A stretch of DNA of 64,000 nucleotides from Gonatopus flavifemur (lineage: Eukaryota; Arthropoda; Insecta; Hymenoptera; Dryinidae), in the NCBI GenBank assembly GCA_018340375.1, contig JAFFJZ010000044.1, positions 868,001-932,000 on the forward strand. Direction: 5' to 3'. Below, piece by piece: positions 10,577 through 21,985 of the stretch. The position numbers and the translations under genes were made by a program. The notes below the pieces were generated by a model that was not told the DNA's origin, ran no database searches, and saw nothing but the letters and a program-made list of their open reading frames with translations. Numbering within the stretch: the stretch's first letter is position 1; each line of letters begins with the position of its first letter.

Positions 10577-13275
10577 TGTAACGTCCTCGGATAAATTTTT
10601 GATTCTTCCATATAATATATGTGTATATGTATACACAGTATCCATATATACAAATATTCATATATTCATTCAATTTATATCTATTTATATATTCATTTCA
10701 ATTATAACAAAATTAATATTTTCATCAAAGATTTCTCCTTCTTAAAATGAGGAATGCGTTGAATCGAGAAGGAGAATTCAATGTTATACGTGCAAGAAGT
10801 ATGCATGATGAAATCATCCTTCTCTATATCGATACTCCGTGAAGAACAGAACAATGGTACGCTGTGTGCATACACGCACGCACGCACACCAATGCGTACC
10901 TATACATCTTGGATCTGGAGTGCAATGTGACTCCCAAACATAGGTCGACGAAATGGACATAATCATAATAGTGTAGGTCCATTGACAAACCTTTGACGAG
11001 TCACCTCTTATGATATCTGTACTCCTAATACTGTCTTTCTGATTCGAAGCTATTTTCTCTCATTATTAATAATAATTAGCAACAATCCAACATGGTTCTA
11101 CTTTATAGGAAGATCTTTCCTCAATATTTGATGAAATATTTAATCTTAGATACCTGCATGAAATGAAGACATAGAATCACCTGTGAGGTAATTATCATGC
11201 TGAGTGAGAATTACAAAGATAATCAACGAATGATGAGTAACATATAATTTCTTCTTTCATCGTATAATTCTATCGTCTCTATCACAATTTTATTCAAAAT
11301 GACGCATTTCTTCCCGTTGAATCGAATAATCGGATGTTCGATATTGATGATAATAGGAATATCGATATGGAATTTCACATCGTAGGACCCTGATGAATCC
11401 AGCAGGATGGAATTATCTCCGAATTGAATAAATTCAGTAGCTATCAACTAACTATCATTGAAAGCATTACCATCAATCTTATGTATTCGAAATTTCAATT
11501 TCAATGAATGATTTTGGGTTGAAGATGTGAGAATCCATATAATAGATTCAGCACTAGTTACTATATAGAATTAATTCATGGCTTTCAAGTCAATGAACCC
11601 TTTTACTCGTAATTTCATATTTTCATAAGACAGTTTTTGTCATCGAATTTCGAATCATTCACTGGATTCTTATATAATTCATGAATGTCTATGTATATTT
11701 CCATCGATTTAGTTTTCACAAATAGATCCAAATCGAATGATTTCAAGATTGATGAGATGAACTGAATGCATGTTCCATTATATGCGTGTATGCTATATTT
11801 TTATGTGCAGTTAGATTGGAACGATTTTGAATCCATGCGATTTTGATGTTCGCCCGATTGAATGACATGCATGTTGATAATACATAGTAAATTTTTCTTT
11901 TATTAATCAATATTATTTCAAATTCGACAAGAAAAGGTAGGATGAGAATGTTTTTGAATAATACATATAAATTTCTTTTGCGAACTGAATCCCGTACGAT
12001 TTTTGGTCAGACAGGAGGTCTTTTTGAGATTATTTTTCAATCAATAATAATTTGGCAGTTTCATAATATGTGGTTCATAGATCCCACGGACTAGAATTTC
12101 TTTATCCGAATCATCATCGCAAGACCAAACTTCCTTTCGATAAGGTAAAGATTTATTATAAACGGAAACCTAAAGAATATTCCTCAGGTTCCAACATTGG
12201 AGGCTTGATAACCAATGTTATGCTTATGTTGATTATAAACATTACACGCTCTCTCATGACTTCGAATTTAGTCATCGATGCTGGGCGGGAGAACAATACG
12301 GGAGAAGGGATGTACAAGTTATCTAACCAATGTTCTTCAAGAACGACCCCACCTATGGTCTTCACGACATAGAAAAAACGTACAAGAAGATGACGAAGTC
12401 GAGAGCACTGACCTTTTGATTCGTCAATGCCTCCCACTACAGGGTGAATTCCAGTCAGTGGGACAATTAGTGGTTTCTAATTAGTCAAATGACCCCACTG
12501 ACCGACCAAAATCGCCATAATTGGGGGTAAACCGAGGTTACTTCCTCGGTACAGAGGAAAACCTCGGACAGATTCTCGCCGCAACAAACGTCAAAAACAT
12601 CAAATTCATCTTTTCAATCAAATTTCAATTTGGTTTTCAATTTAGTTTCAGTTCAGTTTTAATTTGAATTCAGTGCAAATTTTAATCCTTAAGACTCTCA
12701 TCTTAGGACTCAAATCAGTGGTGAAGGGTTGGTGGTGAAATAAATAACGATTACGTTCATTGAACTAGAGACAGGAAGACTCGAGGGGCGTACCGACAAC
12801 AAAACAAAAGGTAGAATTAGATCTTTTTGACTGTTATATTCTTATTGATGTGAATTCAAAGTTTTCTCCACAAGTTTCAGTGTAAAATTTCAATTAAGTG
12901 AACTCTATGTTATTCCAATAACTAATCTTTCATTCCTACACCTTCGATCATTCCCTTTTCTTCCTCCTCTTACAGCTTCACGACCGAGCCGCTCTTCTCG
13001 AAAAGTGGTAAATGTTGTCGTCGAAGGTTGTATTTGATTTTCGAATACATCCTATGCGACAGTGCAAAAACTCGTGATTCCTTGAAATCCTATCCGAATC
13101 CATTTCACGATGTCCTATTCCCAACAAAAAAATACTGGTCCCGTGGGCACAAGTTTTAGCTCCGAATCCAGTTTTACTTAGGCCTCGCGCTACTCAGAGG
13201 CATTCAAGTTAAATTAAAATTTATGAATTGAAACTGAGAAAAATATTCATGCACGTCCGACTCCCGGACGTTACA
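10577..13275 (-). mobile_element. TG...CA element with 5-bp TSD (copy 2, inverted)
   Basis: This is the inverted copy of 1072-3601, 2699 bp long, with the same TGTAACGTCC...GGACGTTACA ends. TTGAT flanks it at 10572-10576 and 13276-13280. X2 carries the undisturbed target at 17782-17786 (read as ATCAA) with matching sequence on both sides, which fixes both ends to the base. It is most likely a long solo LTR. No pol gene is present. Confidence 0.9.
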
Positions 13276-13615
13276 TTGATCTACCAATTCGGAGTTCATA
13301 TATGAGCCATATATGGTTTTCAAGAATAAGCGGGAGTTCATATACGTGAAAGAAGTCGCTTCTTTCAAGCGACCGGCGGTGGCTCCAGTGAAAGAGGGAT
13401 GGAGTCCGGTCCCAACGGACCGCATTGAATTCTCGTAGGACAGACTTTCTCTACACCCCTCAATTAATGGAAATAAATCATATATGGGTCATATTTGGGT
13501 CATATATGGGTCATATATGTTTGGATTACTCATAACATATATGATCCATACATGGTTTATATATGGAGCATATATGGGTCATATATGGGTCTAATATGGT
13601 GCATTTCCACTAGGG

Positions 13616-14390
13616 AATTTTCCGTCTTTTTCACCGTTTTTCGGGTCTCAGTCATATTTGTGACTCGCACAAACGATGAAACTTGCATAGCATTATTCCC
13701 TGGACATCCTTGAAGAATATTTTATAGGTATAAAATCAGTTTTGAGTGACGGCGAAAAAGCACAAACGATTTATCTCTCCAAAACATGCATTTTTCGTCT
13801 TCCCCACCGTTTTCCGGGTCTAAGTCCTACGTGTGACTCGCACAAACGATGAAACTTGCATAGAATCATTCTTGGGACATCCCTGAAGAATATTTGATAG
13901 GTATAAAATGAGTTTCGAGTGACGGCGAAAAAGCACAAACGATTTGTCTCTCGCAAACATGCATTTTTCGCCTTTTTTCACCGTTTTTCGGGTCTAAGTC
14001 CTATGTGTGACTCGCACAAACGATGAAACTTGCATAGAATTATTTTCTGTGCATCGCTGGAGAATATTCGGTAGGTATAAGTTGAGTTCCGAGTGACGGC
14101 GAAAAAGCACAAACGATTTATCTCTCGAAAACATGCATTTCCGCCTTTTTCACCGTTTTCTGGGTCTAAGTCCTACGTGTGACTCGCACAAACGATGAAA
14201 CTTGCATAGAATCATTCTTTGGACATCCCTGAAGAATATTTGATAGGTATAAAATGAGTTTCGAGTGACGGCGAAAAAGCACAAACGATTTATCTCTCGA
14301 AAACATGCATTTTTCGCCTTTTTTCACCGTTTTTCGGGTCTAAGTCATATTTGTGCCTCGCACAAATGATGAAACCTGCATAGAATCATC
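13616..14390 (-). repeat. 173-bp tandem array, right arm of F
   Basis: The inverted landmark GTGACGGCG recurs at 13746, 13919, 14093 and 14265, steps of 173, 174 and 172 bp. The units match the left-arm array in reverse complement. Confidence 0.95.
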
Positions 14391-14904
14391 CTATGGACAT
14401 CGTAGAAGAATTTTTACACTCATACAAACGTTCCCGGTCCATGTCACATTGACACATACGGTCATGTATCCGGGAACGTACTCTTTTCGCGTATTTTCCC
14501 AGGGGATTTCAGTGTTACTCGCGTAGATCCATATCTCCCAACCACAAACCAGTGATATGGTATTTCCCTTGCTCCCGGTATCCCCGTTCATCGACTGCTC
14601 ATTGTCACTTTCAACACCCGCTCGCTGATTATTTGTCATACCCTCATCCGCGCTCCCCGTTTTTTTCATGTTCCCCACATTGTCCTCTGTAATTTTTTTC
14701 CCTTAGGTTTCAATCGGAAACTGTTTAGCGCAAAATCATCTACGCGTCGAGCTCTTCCCAATGAGCATAAGATCATCGAAATCCGAGCAAGTCGCCGGCA
14801 CAATTTTTTATCGCACAAACAAACACAAACGAAGCAGATTCGAATCCCATAAAGAAAAAATTTTTTCCGAATTTTTGCCGGGTCATTTCATAGAGGTATC
14901 GTTG

Positions 14905-15945
14905 GCGGCGTACAATACTAAACTGTCTGGATGCGCGCGAGAAGATTTTTCCACCAGTATCAGAGACAAGTCGGATCCTATATCAACAAGAAAAACGCGT
15001 CCCGTTTGTCTTCCTCGAACATGAAGGCGTTTCGAGGATTGGAAAACTGATCCAACCACCTCCGCGTTGGTCAGTTCATTTAGTTTTTCTGGTTAGGCTT
15101 GGCATTCTAAGCGCAGGGCTCAACGCATTCACGAGCTTTATCCTCGAATCTAGCATGGTAAGAACAGAGTTCATTGGAATTCGTTTCTGTTTGTGTGTTT
15201 GGTCTTTTCTCGCTAGCTTGCCTACTGAGGGGATCTCTAGAGCGTCTCGTTCAGATTTTTCTATCATTGAAGACAATTTATCTATTTCGTCCGATAGCGC
15301 TCGCATTTTGTCTTCGTAACTATTCCGCTCAGCCCCTTTCATTTTTACGGACGGCTGTTCGCTTTCAACGATTGCGGATGAAAAATAACTGTGGGGTTGA
15401 GATATATCATAAATCCTATCCGCGAGTGTGGCGATAGTCTGAAGCTCCTGCGCTCCCGACAATGCAACAACAGCTCTAACTTGAGGGGATAATTGATCTA
15501 TAAAGATAGACCTGATGATGTAATCTGTACAACCCCCATCGTTGAGTGCTCTCAGTCGCGCGAGTATGAGAGATGGTTTACCGTCAGACGTGACCTCTCA
15601 CTCCAAAAGTTGTCGCAATCGGGACTCGGGTGATGCCGAAAAACTTGAAATTAAGCGCGTTTTAATTTGTGTATGAGGATCAGCATATTGATTCTCAGCA
15701 GTTATTATATCTCGCACCACGACGGCGGTTTCGTAATCCAATGCCGCGATCAGATGATGAGCTAGTGTCTGTCCTGTAGTGATTCTCGCGGTTGCAAAAC
15801 TAGCTTCGACTTGTGCGAACCAAAGTGTTGGGTCTCTTATCAAAGAATGCATGTGAGTGACGCTTTTTCCGTGATTGTGATTGGTTGTTGTTTTCCCCCA
15901 ATTCGATGTACACATCCCTCTCTCTTCTCCTGATTCGATGTACAC
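14905..15945 (-). pseudogene. gag: Ty3/gypsy gag and start of protease
   Basis: The minus-strand frame starting near 15870 reads DPTLWFAQVEASFATARIT, the N-terminal capsid signature of insect gypsy Gag, followed by YADPHTQIKTRLI, ESRLRQLLE and, further on, QELQTIATLADRIYDI. A UGA after RQLLE (about 15597) interrupts an otherwise continuous frame. After the gag stop near 15076, another frame holds the protease start with FLVDIGSDLSLI. The catalytic triplet expected in this family is D-T-G, so Thr is replaced by Ile. The frame then reaches LYAANDT and meets element F. Gag forms the particle and protease cuts the polyprotein; neither can work here. Confidence 0.88.
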
Positions 15946-16235
15946 GAATTCTTAAGCATTCGTCTTGGACTCGAGTGAGAGGGGGTGACATTGAGGAGTG
16001 TGATTGATTCATTGGACCATAGGTACATCACTTATATTGCGGCATCCTGCTCTCGATTTGGTGTATTGCCATTGGTTGTTGTTCCCCCCGACTCGATGTA
16101 CGAAAATTCTTAAACCTTCGTCTGGGACACGAGTGAGCGGGGGTCAAATTCGAGGGTGTGATTAATACATCGGGCCACAGGTACGTCAGTTTCATTGTGG
16201 CATACACCAAATCGGTATCATTATCGGAACTTGAT
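15860..16235. repeat. Duplicated gypsy leader segment (~160-190 bp)
   Basis: Words such as TTGGTTGTTGTT (15881, 16072), TTCGATGTAC / CTCGATGTAC and GTGTGATTGATTCAT / GTGTGATTAATACAT recur in order, showing a diverged direct duplication upstream of gag. The similar open frames here on the minus strand are a consequence of it. No intact 5' LTR or primer-binding site was found. Confidence 0.6.
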
Positions 16236-16339
16236 CGTAACGGTTGTATTCCGCGTGTGGGTGTGTGTGAATGATCAATACGTATTACAATATGAATAAT
16301 ATTATATTACATAATATTATATAATGAAACTTGCATTTA

Positions 16340-16865
16340 TTATATGATATTTCATGATATTATATTATTTGCTTTATAATCGAATTAATAATAATAATTC
16401 TGTGTGATTCACACGTGATAATACGAAGAGTGAATTAGAGGAGAGTGATTAGTGATCAGTTGAATTTATAATTGTTGGTTTATGGTTGATATTATATTAT
16501 TTGATTTAGAATCAAATCAATAATAATAATAATTTTGTGTGATTTACACGTATAATACGAAGAGTGAATCAGTGAAGAATGATTAGTGATCATTTGAATT
16601 TATAATTGTTGGTTTATGGTTGATATTATATTATTCGATTCAGAATCAAATCAATAATGAAAATTTTGTGTGATTTACACGTACAATACGAAGAGTGAAT
16701 TACTGAAGAGTGATTAGTGATCAGTTGAATTAATAATTGTTGGTTCATGGTTGATATTATATTATTTGATTGAGAATCAAATCAATAATAATGATTTTGT
16801 GTGATTTACACGTATAATACGGAGAGTGATTGGTGATCAGTGAATTTATAATTGTTGGTTTATGG
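16340..16865. repeat. ~131-bp tandem repeat upstream of Helitron 1
   Basis: The word GTGTGATT(T/C)ACACGT recurs near 16403, 16537, 16668 and 16799, with spacings of about 135, 131 and 131. Each unit includes TTGGTTTATGGTTGATATTATATTA. It ends just before the first Met of Helitron 1 and may belong to that element's 5' part (inference). Confidence 0.85.
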
Positions 16866-16893
16866 TGAATTACGGAAATGTTCTCTGTAAATT

Positions 16894-17451
16894 ATGCCTC
16901 GTCGATAGATTGATCGTACTTCTGAAGAAGAAGAGGATTTCCAACGTGCGAAACGAGCGAAACATGCTGAACGGCAGCGTCGTTATCGAAGTCGTAATAG
17001 TGTTAGCTGCAGATAATCATCGTAGGAGTCAAGAACAATATCGGTGACGTTGAAGAGGTATTGAAAACAACTTACAAGTAAATTCACCCTCAAATATTAC
17101 CACTGAGCATTATATTGGTGGAATGAATATATGTTGTTCTCATTTTGGGGCGGAACATTTCGAACCCGAAAAAGTATCCAATGCAGGTCTTTCTTTCAAC
17201 GATTGTTGTAATCATGGAAAAGTTTGTTTAGATCTGTTACCTGAGCCACCCGTACCCTTACGCGCTTTGTTTGATGGTTCTGATTCACGATCGAATACAT
17301 TTTATATTCATATCCGCGGTTATAACAGTGCTTTTGCTTCCGCATCATCGATTGCTACTTTAGTTGATACAAGGGGATTTAGCCGGGCTCCCTACTGTTT
17401 CAGAATTCAAGGTCCTATATATTATTATAAAATCAACACGACCCTAGTGGA
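16894..17451 (+). pseudogene. Helitron 1, N-terminal part
   Basis: The start MPRR matches MPRRKHERT of Helitron 2 but is followed at once by a stop. Later frames give an EEEEDFQRAKRAKHAERQ segment and then, from 17123, a cysteine-containing segment (CCSHFGAEHFEPEKVS, FNDCCNHGKVCLDLLP) that aligns with Helitron 2. The frame runs to GPIYYYKINT, where X2 is inserted. This is the region before the Rep nuclease domain, broken by stops and by the insertion. Confidence 0.8.
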
Positions 17452-19531
17452 AATGCACCATATATGACCTATATATGACCCATATATGACCCATATATGC
17501 CCCATATATAAACCATATATGAATGATATATGTTATGAGTAATTCAAACATATATGAACCATATATGATCCATATATGACCCATATATGGCCCATATACA
17601 TAGGGGTATGAAAAAAGTCTCTCCTACGAGAAATGTACGCGGTTCGTTGGGACCAGACTCCATCCCCCTTTCACTGGAGCCACCGCTGGTTGCTTGGAAG
17701 AAGCGACTTCTTTCACGTATATAAACTCCCGCTTATTCTTGGAAACCATAAATGGCTCATATATGAACTCCGAATTGGTAGATCAACAATTGTGGATCAC
17801 ATATAAAACATATATGAGTTATCACAGGTCAGATTCACAATGAGTTCCTCAATATTTTTAGAATAATTATTTTTGAATTTTTCGTTGAAAAATATGAGAT
17901 ATTTGTCAAATTTGTTTGTTTGCTCTTTTTTATTTGATTGTGTTCACCGGTTTACAATGTGTCAGAGCTTTTAGTTTTGACAAATCCAGTTTTTTTCAAA
18001 TGCGTGTATCTCCAAAAGGTCTCACCACACAGAATTACTGATACGGCATAAAAGTTGGGATTTTTTCTGAACTTTTCAAGAATTCGAGTGAAATTTTTTT
18101 TTCCAATTTGTGTCTAGTGGGATTCCTACGGTGGGAGTGAAAATGGTAGTTCATCCGAATTTGGACATTTCCAGCCCTTTAAGATCACCAGGAGTCCAAA
18201 AGGCTCTAGGGGGAGTCTGTGGTTCCGTACCCTGACGAAAGTTTTTGTCATAATTTCTCATAATTCCTCATCGTCCCAATTCATAGAGAAAATATGAGGG
18301 ATTCCATTATTCTTCCTCATATTTTCTCCATGAATTGGGACAATGAGAAATTATGAGAAATCATAACAAAAATTTCCGTCAGGGTAACTTACAGTGCCTG
18401 TCGTGAATTTTTATTTGTGCTGCCTTCTGTTATTGTCAGAGACACCGAGATGTGAATTTTTCCGAGAGATCTGCAACAATATTTGAAAGACTGCGTGAAT
18501 GACATCTGTTGCTTTGGTTTGGGGGCCGAAAGACCCTGTGTAACCTTCACGTAAGTACTTTGAAGTGTGACCTCAACGGGTTTATTTCTTAATTTAACAA
18601 ACACGATCGATCTACTGTACATAGCAACACTTTTGGTTCAGTTTTGGAAATGGTAATTTTCTACGACATTCAAGAAATATGAATAAAACAAGACAACAAA
18701 GATAACTCAATAACTTGAAATTACACATCAATCCGTCCATGAAATGTCTCGTATCTATGCTGCATTACAAATCCTGAATAATCGAGCACGCGGAGTCCTC
18801 AGGCCGCCCTTGTTTTATCCAGATCTCTCGAATGCCGTGGAGTAACATTTCCAAAAACGAAACGAAAATTATCGTTATGTTCCAGAAATTAGTTTTGCTT
18901 GTGGAATTTGAAAATCAAACGTATTCGAATTTGAATGAAATACTCTTTTCACTTCCATCGTCGAATTACGGCAAAATACGTCCTTGGAAAGAAATTGTCT
19001 CTTGACTTTGTGGAAAGTTGAGGCGAAATCCTAAGTCCCATGCCTTGGTAATAATTTTTTGTATTGAAAGCTTTCCAAGATACAGGCATTCGGAAGAAGT
19101 GGGTTTTAGAGACCAAGAACTTCGACATATGTTGTCAACCTGAAATCATAATAGAATGAGAAAAAAAGAAACAAATGATACGTATCTCACATTTTTCAAC
19201 AGAGAATTCGGGATGACCATTTCAATAATATTTATGAACTCTTGGAAAGTCCGATATGAAATGATCCACACGTAGCAAATAATTATACCAAATATGAATC
19301 ATATATATTTTTGACCGTTTCCTGCAAACATATATGTTGCGCGCGGTACCATATATGCTTCATATGTATCACTGATGAAGCTTCGGCCACATATATGGGT
19401 CATATATGGGTCATATATGGGCCATATATGGGATATATATGGGGCATATATGGGGCATATATGGTCACATATGTTTTGTGGGAATCATATATGGACATAT
19501 ATGGGTCATATATGATTCATTTCCAACAGGG
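17452..19531. mobile_element. Element X, copy 2, inside Helitron 1
   Basis: The ends are CCCTAGTGGAAATGCACCATA and, inverted, CCCTGTTGGAAATGAATCATA. CATATATGACC-type arrays lie inside both ends. If GA (17450-17451, 19532-19533) is taken as the duplicated target, deleting X2 restores codons for T-S-I-Y-P that align with I-T-A-L-H-P in Helitron 2. The inside is the inverted equivalent of X1 and keeps the empty site of the 2.7-kb element at 17782-17786. No transposase is seen, so X is non-autonomous. Confidence 0.88.
18240..18384. mobile_element. 145-bp TA-flanked miniature element in X2
   Basis: CCCTGACGAAAGTTTTTGTC and its inverted copy bound it, with TA at 18238-18239 and 18385-18386. It is the counterpart of 9975-10129, about 10 bp shorter. 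Confidence 0.88.
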
Positions 19532-21228
19532 GAGTATATATCCATTCGCAAATGAGCAACCCAGTTATGGCCCACTTTTCATTGTTGATGTGAATGAAGC
19601 TGCTCAATGCAGAATTGATTATAATCGTTCATTGGATTATGATATATTGCTGATGCTTGACAACATGATGACATTGCATAATGTTTGTACAATTTTTTGA
19701 AATGATGGGTTAAAAGTTGTCCAGAGGTGTAATGAAGTTGCTGCAGTTTTCTCTACCACAGCTGATGGAGAAATTCCAGACTCCTTTGTTGTGGCACGTA
19801 GTAAAAGAACGAAAGCGTTACAGTTGGTTAGTACCATGGATCCTAATGTTGAACCTTGGATTTATCCATTATTCCATCCTCACGGCACTCAAGGATGGCA
19901 CCGTAATTTATGTTTGAGAGGTAAAAATGAAAGGATCAGCAGATGTGCCTACATGAAGCATCTTATAGCAATACCTGATGATTTCAATGTGATTCTGATG
20001 GGTCGCCGATTGTTCCAGCAATGGCTGGTCGATTCCTATGTGAGAATCGAAAGGGACAGGATGAATTATTTATCAGAAAATCAGAAAAAATTGCGAGTTG
20101 ATAGTTATGTGGGTTTGCAAGATCATCTGGAAACCATAGGCCAGAATTACAATGCTCGAATCGGTAAAATTGTCATATTGCCTTCATCATACGTGGGGTC
20201 CCCGCGAAATATGATGCAACATTATCAAGATGCTATGGGTATTGTACGGAAATTTGGTAAACCTGATCTTTTTATTACAATGACTTGTAATCAACAATGG
20301 CGAGAAATTCAAGAAAATTTGCTTCCTGGCCAACAAGCTCAAGACAGCCCTGATATTCGCGCTCGAGTATTCAACATTACGGAAAATTATTCACTGGACC
20401 TGATTGTTCGTCAAAAATTTTTCGGTAAAGTTCAAGCATTTGTTTACGTTATTGAATCTCAGAAACGGGGACTGCCTCATGTTCATTTGCTTATCACTTC
20501 AGATCACAGTAGCAAAATTACAACCTCTTCGATTGTTGATCGTCATATTTGGGCAGAAATTCCACCTCCTCAAGACTATCCAGTTCTGCATGGAATCGTG
20601 ATGGAGCAAATGATACGCGGACCTCGCGGATCTTGGTGTGAAATTGATGGAAAATGTTCAAGACGTTATCCTAAGCAATTCCAAGAAGAAATATCAATGG
20701 ATAACGATGGATATCCATTTTATAAGAGACGAAGTACTGGAATTACTTTTGAACGTCCTGGGCATTATATTGTTGATAATTGGTACGTTGTCCCATATTG
20801 CCCGATGTTATTGCTCATATTAAATTGTCATATCAATGTTGAAGTTGTTTCAAGTATAAAGTCCGTCAAATACTTGTATAAGTATGTATTCAAAGGCCAT
20901 GATGCAGCTTCCATTGTGATTAATGAAAGCGGGCATGATGATACAATCATTAATTTTGATGAAATACAGAACTACATAGAAACCCGTTATGTGGGACCTG
21001 TTGAAGCTGTATGGCGTATATTAAGTAAACCTCTACAAGAAAAAAGCCATGCGATTATATGATTACCTGTACACTTGCCCAATCAACAATCTGTAATTAT
21101 TCCAGACGTTGTGGATGCTGACGCACTGGCAAGTGCTCTGGATAAAATCACAATGATGATGGAATATTTTGCACTGAATAACCGTGATGAAGAAGCCAGG
21201 AAGTATACTTACTGAGAAATTCCCTGTT
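19532..21228 (+). pseudogene. Helitron 1 Rep (HUH nuclease) region
   Basis: The frame 19791-21062 (423 residues) carries the Helitron-like N domain (FQQWLVDSYVRIERDRMNY), then PRNMMQHYQDAM, MTCNQQWREIQENL and QKRGLPHVHLLIT, whose H-V-H is the metal-binding HUH motif. Near the end is VKYLYKYVFKG, the two-tyrosine motif that attacks DNA in rolling-circle transposition. A UGA at 21060-21062 interrupts the frame (LPVHLPNQQ follows in frame), another stop lies near 21214, and a solo LTR then splits the gene. The stretch 19540-19790 is frameshifted. All catalytic motifs are present, but the gene is broken. Confidence 0.9.
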
Positions 21229-21233
21229 ATTAT

Positions 21234-21980
21234 TGAAAGGGATTATGATAGCTGAGGGAACAAAAGAATAAAATGGAGTAAAAATAATAATTTGAGAATC
21301 GAAACTCTCAGCTACGAACGGTGTAAACTCGTTCCTCAATGTTATGGATGCCGCAACGGGCAGGATCTGGACTCTCTTTGAAAAGTAAAAGAAAGGAATG
21401 ACACTTTTTACTTTTTTATTATAATAAATCGTTTATCACGTTCTTACACTAAATCACACACACTCACATTCACACTTTGCACACTCGAAGCAAGAGAATT
21501 TTAATTCAAAAAAAATATTCTCGATTTCAAACTAATTCTAGGAGAGCAAGCCGTTACAGCGCACTCAGCAACGGTTCGATTCCCGATATACGAGAATTCC
21601 CGCGCGATGCTACACACGAGATCACAAATGTCGTATGATTTCAGTCACACGAGTTCATAGACCGGTAGGGTCTATTGTTCAAAGAAGAGATAACCAGGGG
21701 GATTAATTGAGAAACAAAAACTAATTCGGTTCAATGAGACCGCTTACAAAGAACTCTAATGTAAGAGGGTCCTCAGAGGAGGCGATGATAAAATCCCGTG
21801 CTGAGCGCTTCGCAACGACTGACTCGCATGAAATCACTACGCGAGTAACCGCTGGAGCACATGACCGCACAGCAGCACGAATTCAAATGTCGTGCCGAAA
21901 AAAATAGTGCCAGCACAGCCACTAGTTGACAAAAGAAAGATGAATTGAGAACTGCTTCCTCAAAGCTAAAATCTCAAACA
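21234..21980. mobile_element. 747-bp solo LTR in Helitron 1
   Basis: It begins TGAAAGGG and ends CTCAAACA, so TG...CA, and is flanked by ATTAT at 21229-21233 and 21981-21985. Removing it with one TSD copy restores the segment aligning with EIPCHYVFKK of Helitron 2. There is no coding sequence. AATAAA-like words occur near 21424. The ends do not match the other LTRs in this window, so it is a separate family; strand is not assigned. Confidence 0.9.
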
Positions 21981-21985
21981 ATTAT

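Larger units (their letters stand above)
8764..13615. mobile_element. Element X, copy 1, at the centre of F
   Basis: The ends are CCCAAGTGGCACTGAATCATA and, inverted, CCCTAGTGGAAATGCACCATA. AATT flanks both sides (8760-8763, 13616-13619), but this lies at the centre of a palindrome, so its value as a TSD is limited. Just inside each end is an array of CATATATGACC-type words (about 8780-9060 and 13440-13600). The two inner halves are diverged inverted copies of each other (9250-9540 against 10180-10500), so X is itself a foldback element. It carries a 155-bp miniature element (9975-10129) and the large element at 10577-13275. No transposase frame is seen. The orientation is opposite to X2. Confidence 0.85.
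6798..14896. mobile_element. Foldback element F inserted in gypsy protease
   Basis: The two ends are inverted copies: CCTCTGTGAACTTAGCCGGC on the left, and the reverse complement of the right end reads CCTCTATGAAATGACCCGGC. The flanks share TATCGTTG at 6790-6797 and 14897-14904, an 8-bp TSD (9-11 bp if mismatches are allowed). Removing F rejoins the gypsy protease around its YAANDT segment. Each arm has an outer unique part of about 0.5 kb and then an array of 173-bp tandem repeats running toward the centre, about eight units on the left and four to five on the right, in opposite orientation. The right arm lacks about 50 bp present on the left. The centre is occupied by X1. Without nested insertions F is about 3.1 kb and encodes nothing recognisable. 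Repeat-bearing long inverted arms are typical of foldback elements. Confidence 0.85.

Noticed and set aside
12070..12372. 100-residue ORF (also 1981-2286) in the TG...CA elements
   Set aside because: It is shared only because the two copies are nearly identical; no motif, and overlapping frames on the other strand are equally open.
13291..13713. Repeated MGHIWVIY-type peptides near CATATATG arrays (also 8652-9024, 19311-19700)
   Set aside because: Direct translation of the CATATATGACC word array in either orientation.
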